DNA of 64,000 nucleotides from Fen-1258 sp947085815. Its GTDB lineage: Bacteria > Bacteroidota > Ignavibacteria > Ignavibacteriales > Melioribacteraceae. Shown in pieces: positions 60,913 through 64,000 of this stretch; within the stretch, counting starts at the first letter, position 1, and each line of letters opens with the position of its first letter. The DNA is taken from positions 17,551 through 81,550 of the forward strand of contig CAMTXU010000036.1 of assembly GCA_947085815.1 (NCBI GenBank), written 5' to 3'. The position numbers were made by a program, and so were the translations under genes. The notes below the pieces were generated by a model. It saw nothing but the letters and a program-made list of their open reading frames with translations. It ran no database searches and was not told the origin of the DNA.

Positions 60913-63546
60913 ATGTTAAAGAATTACAAAATTATTTTAACCTTTTTCTCTTTGTTGATTATGAGTGGTCTGGTCGTGGCTCAAGGGAATAAACTTTCCG
61001 GAACAGTAACAGATGCCACAACGGGTGAAAAATTATTTGGGGCAAGCGTCTTAATAGCCGATCTAAATATTGGTGCAGTTACAAATGCCGAGGGTAATTA
61101 TTCCATTGATAACCCAAAAGAAGGCACTTATCAAATTACCGTTACCTATATAGGTTATTTAAAACAAAACAAGAATATTAAAATTACCGGCAACACAAAA
61201 TTGAATTTTTCATTAGAGCCAAGTTCCGTCATTTTGGGCGAAACGGTTGTAAAAGGAACAAGAGCTGTATTAAGAGAAACTCCAGTTGCTTTCTCTGAGA
61301 TAAAAGGGGAAGAACTCGAATTCAAATTAGCATCGAGAGACATACCTCAAGAATTAGCAACAACACCAAGTGTTTATTCTTCAGTTTCCGGGGGCGGGGC
61401 TGGTGATGCTACTCTTTATGTGAGGGGTTTTAGCCAGAGGAATGTGGCGGTAATGGTCAATGGCGTTCCGGTCAATGATATGGAAAATAAATGGGTTTAT
61501 TGGTCTAACTGGTCTGGGCTTGGAGACGTTTTGGATGAAACTCAGGTGCAGAGAGGAATTGGGGCTTCTCCATATTCCGTAAATGCTGTTGGTGGTTCGA
61601 TTAATATGAAGATGAAAGGTGTCGGGTCGGAAGAAGAGTATATTAAGGTTAGGTCTGAATATGGTTCAGCTAATTTATTAAAAGGCAGTATCGCTTTCCA
61701 CACAAAACTCTCCGGTACTTTTGCAGCAACCGGTTTGGTTTCGAGAAGAATTTGGGATGGCTACGCGGTAGGTACTTATAATAAAGAGTTTACATATTTC
61801 TTTTCGGTTGGAGGAGTATTTGGAAATCACTCGCTTGAGCTCAGCGGCATAGGCTCTCCTCAAGAACATGGACAAAGACCTTTTAGCTATGCAAAACTTA
61901 CACTTGCTGAGTGGGATAAGTATGGCCGAAATTTTAATTATGCAATGGGAAGACTAAAAGGAAATTGGTTTAATGAGGCTGTTAATAAATTCCACAAACC
62001 GCAATTTAATTTGAATTGGAATTGGCTACTTGCCCCAAAATCTACTTTATCAACAGTTGTATACTACTCCATGGGACGCGGATATGGATCCGGTACTCTC
62101 GGGCCATTCGCCCCAGCTATTTCTCCAACTCAAGATCCTGTTTATCAATATTATAGAGATTATGATAAAGTCTGGAGTATAAATTCTACAACTATTGATA
62201 ACAAATATAGTTCAACATTGCGTCGTTCAACATCTACTATTTTAAGAAACAGCGTGAACAATCACGATTGGTATGGAATATTGTCAACATTTGGTACTGA
62301 GCTAACTCCCCAATTAAAACTTAGCGCCGGAATAGATGGCAGATACTATGTTGGAAAACATTATCAGGAAATTAGAGATTTAATAGGCGGAGATTATTAT
62401 ATAGACAATTTTGATGTTAATAATCCTAATAGAATGGCAAAGGTTGGAGATAAGGTTAGATACAATAATGATTTCTTCGTAAGGCAATTTGGAGGATTCG
62501 GTCAATTAGAATATCGTTTCGGAGATTTTACTACGTTCATTAATCTTTCCGCATCCTCTCAAGGCGGTAAAAGAAAAGATTACTTCCTTTATAAATCCTC
62601 CGATCCTTTCAATACAACCGATTGGCAGAATTTTTTCGGGTATACGGCTAAGACCGGTCTAAATTATAACATTGATCAGAGCAATTCTGTTTTCTTTAAT
62701 GTGGGATATTTTTCATCTGCGCCAATGGTAAACAATATCTTTGCAAACAACACCAACATTGTTTCTAAAGATGCAGCAAATGAAAAAGTTTTTATTGGAG
62801 AGTTGGGTTATAATGTAGCAACTTCCTTTATTGCAATAAAGGCAAATGCCTTTTATACTAAGTGGAAGGATAAAGCTATCACCATAAATTATTCCGATAT
62901 CGATCCCACCTCGGGCGACCCTGTGAGTAAATACGCTAACATCTCCGGCTCAGCACAGATTCATACAGGGTTAGAACTTGAAGGTGTTGTAAAAATAATG
63001 CGCGGCTTCGAATTTAAAACTTCGGGGTCATTAGTAGTCGGCAAATTTGAAAATGACGTTACCGCTATCGTCACTCCGGAAAACAATCCTACCGCGGTCA
63101 AAAAAGTTAATTTGTATACGGAAGGATTATATGTAAGTGAATTTCCTCAACAGCAAGTTACATTTCAACTGAACTACCGATTAAGCTTAGGCTCCGGATT
63201 GAATATGTTCGTAAATCCTGTCTATAAATTCCTTGGGACATATTATTCGAGTTTTAATCCCGATACACGATCAAACCCAAATGACCGAGAGCAATCATGG
63301 AAAATTCCCGACAGTCATGTTGTTGATTTCCACCTTGGATTCAGTTATTATTTGACAGATTTCTTCGTTAAGAGGATAAATCTTAATTTCCACATTTTCA
63401 ATATGTTAAATAATAGTTACATTGTAGATGGACAAGATGGCGGAACCTCGACTTCAAATCCTTCTTTGAATCATACAGCTCAATTAGCAAAAGTATTTTA
63501 CAGCAGAGATAGATGGTACAACGTTGCATTCGCTTTTAGTTTTTAA
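60913..63546 (+). CDS. SusC/CirA-like TonB-dependent receptor
   Basis: 877 residues. Signal peptide (ending VVAQ), then a carboxypeptidase-like regulatory beta-sandwich (GTVTDATTGEKLFGASVLIA, residues ~28-105), a plug (DATLYVRGFSQRNVAVMVNG, VNDMENKWVYWSNW, residues ~115-230), and a long 22-strand barrel ending in F (WYNVAFAFSF). It imports a bulky nutrient across the outer membrane using TonB. The gene after it encodes another exported protein rather than SusD, so this is not a clear SusCD pair; the substrate is unknown. Confidence 0.93.
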   Translation: MLKNYKIILTFFSLLIMSGLVVAQGNKLSGTVTDATTGEKLFGASVLIADLNIGAVTNAEGNYSIDNPKEGTYQITVTYIGYLKQNKNIKITGNTKLNFSLEPSSVILGETVVKGTRAVLRETPVAFSEIKGEELEFKLASRDIPQELATTPSVYSSVSGGGAGDATLYVRGFSQRNVAVMVNGVPVNDMENKWVYWSNWSGLGDVLDETQVQRGIGASPYSVNAVGGSINMKMKGVGSEEEYIKVRSEYGSANLLKGSIAFHTKLSGTFAATGLVSRRIWDGYAVGTYNKEFTYFFSVGGVFGNHSLELSGIGSPQEHGQRPFSYAKLTLAEWDKYGRNFNYAMGRLKGNWFNEAVNKFHKPQFNLNWNWLLAPKSTLSTVVYYSMGRGYGSGTLGPFAPAISPTQDPVYQYYRDYDKVWSINSTTIDNKYSSTLRRSTSTILRNSVNNHDWYGILSTFGTELTPQLKLSAGIDGRYYVGKHYQEIRDLIGGDYYIDNFDVNNPNRMAKVGDKVRYNNDFFVRQFGGFGQLEYRFGDFTTFINLSASSQGGKRKDYFLYKSSDPFNTTDWQNFFGYTAKTGLNYNIDQSNSVFFNVGYFSSAPMVNNIFANNTNIVSKDAANEKVFIGELGYNVATSFIAIKANAFYTKWKDKAITINYSDIDPTSGDPVSKYANISGSAQIHTGLELEGVVKIMRGFEFKTSGSLVVGKFENDVTAIVTPENNPTAVKKVNLYTEGLYVSEFPQQQVTFQLNYRLSLGSGLNMFVNPVYKFLGTYYSSFNPDTRSNPNDREQSWKIPDSHVVDFHLGFSYYLTDFFVKRINLNFHIFNMLNNSYIVDGQDGGTSTSNPSLNHTAQLAKVFYSRDRWYNVAFAFSF

Positions 63547-63565
63547 ATATATTCATCATATTCGA

Positions 63566-63597
63566 AATAGGGACGCATTATGTGTCTCTATTTTTTC
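63566..63597 (+). terminator. Palindromic terminator after the TonB-dependent receptor
   Basis: AATAGGGACGCATTATGTGT then CTCTATT, an imperfect stem of about 12 pairs followed by T-rich TTTTTCT, 20 bp after the receptor stop. Related to the palindromes at 1334 and 40908. Confidence 0.7.
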
Positions 63598-63728
63598 TAA
63601 AAAGCTGGCTGTCTGAGATGTCTATTCATGTTAAGAATTCATCATTTTTATAAGAAAATGATTAAATTGGAGAGGTTATTCAGCTAAACAGGAAAATTTT
63701 ACAACTTACATAATATAACGAGGTTACA

Positions 63729-64000
63729 ATGAGAAATATTTTACTAATCTTAGTTTTGGTTTTATTTGCTGGAGTTTGCAACGCGCAAACAATCTTTGAA
63801 GAGAATTTTAATTATACGGCAGGTACATTGCTTAATGCAAACGGCTGGACCCCTTCCGGTTCTCCTCCAAGTACAGTAAATCAACTTTTAGTAACCGCTC
63901 CCGGTCTTACATTTGCGGGTTACCCACCAGCCTTAGGAAATGCAACTACATTAGCCAACACAGGAGAAGATGTATACAGAACTTTTACAGCCCAGACTTC
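63729..64000 (+). CDS. Exported protein, 3' end cut by the window
   Basis: Starts at an ATG at 63729 with a clear signal peptide (MRNILLILVLVLFAGVCNAQ). The mature part TIFEENFNYTAGTLLNANGW resembles the opening of secreted Ignavibacteria/Bacteroidota proteins whose first domain is an unassigned jelly-roll-like module and which usually end in a T9SS sorting domain. Only 90 codons are visible; the frame is open to the window edge, so length, domains and function are unknown. Preceded by 182 bp after the receptor gene, including the receptor terminator. Confidence 0.75.
   Translation, partial: MRNILLILVLVLFAGVCNAQTIFEENFNYTAGTLLNANGWTPSGSPPSTVNQLLVTAPGLTFAGYPPALGNATTLANTGEDVYRTFTAQT

Noticed and set aside
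1..64000. tRNA, rRNA, CRISPR arrays, insertion sequences, prophage
   Set aside because: Intergenic spaces were read on both strands; no cloverleaf, rRNA-like, direct-repeat/spacer or transposase sequence was recognised.

Overview
The window (AT-rich, roughly 35-40% GC by eye) reads as chromosomal DNA from a member of the Ignavibacteria (Bacteroidota/Chlorobi group). The main clues are type IX secretion C-terminal sorting domains of the NYPNPFNP / SGIYIYTI type on the proteins ending at 1242 and 48403, a SusC-like TonB-dependent receptor, DUF5916, DUF6599, the M16/M13 peptidase set and many signal peptides ending in AQ. Several promoters nevertheless fit the ordinary TTGACA-N17-TATAAT plan rather than the Bacteroidetes -33/-7 plan, which suits Ignavibacteria better than true Bacteroidetes.

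Layout. 1-5.8 kb: end of a T9SS-secreted protein, a YitT membrane protein, a small unknown protein, a NatAB-like ABC exporter and an Asp/Glu racemase. 5.8-7.9 kb: secreted M13 metallopeptidase. 7.98-14.2 kb: a compact arginine operon argC-argJ-argB-argR-argG-argH on the minus strand, with overlapping genes, TTG/GTG starts and two ARG boxes sitting on the promoter. 14.4-22 kb: small genes (DUF486, an HTH/DUF2975 pair, a TM1266-like protein, AlkD-like glycosylase, outer-membrane protein, DinB, NTF2-like, PadR, a stand-alone SIR2-like protein). 22-26.2 kb: mnmE-mnmG-rsmG with two parS-like palindromes between mnmE and mnmG. 26.4-34 kb: clpB, a TonB-like envelope protein, DUF5916 outer-membrane protein and a U32-family protein. 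34.1-39.8 kb: an AcrA-AcrB-TolC type tripartite efflux operon. 40-48.2 kb: SBF-type transporter, secreted alpha/beta hydrolase, an M16 peptidase pair, nitroreductase, serine-hydrolase lipoprotein, a 41-residue basic ORF and a TrpF-like protein. 48.4-50.9 kb: a frameshifted T9SS protein and a small outer-membrane protein. 51.3-64 kb: GAF histidine kinase, cold-shock protein, DUF6599/DUF362 pair, SPFH-unknown-Arc triad, 5'-nucleotidase, PCu(A)C and SCO copper proteins, a TonB-dependent receptor, and the start of another secreted protein cut by the window end.

No rRNA, tRNA, CRISPR array, transposase or prophage was recognised. Intergenic spaces are rich in palindromic dispersed repeats, several of them between convergent genes where they probably also terminate transcription. 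No clear new multi-gene system stands out. The best leads are the ArgR-controlled operon start, the parS-like pair, the homopolymer frameshift in the T9SS gene, a TrpF homologue lacking its catalytic cysteine, the lone SIR2-like protein and the SPFH/Arc triad.
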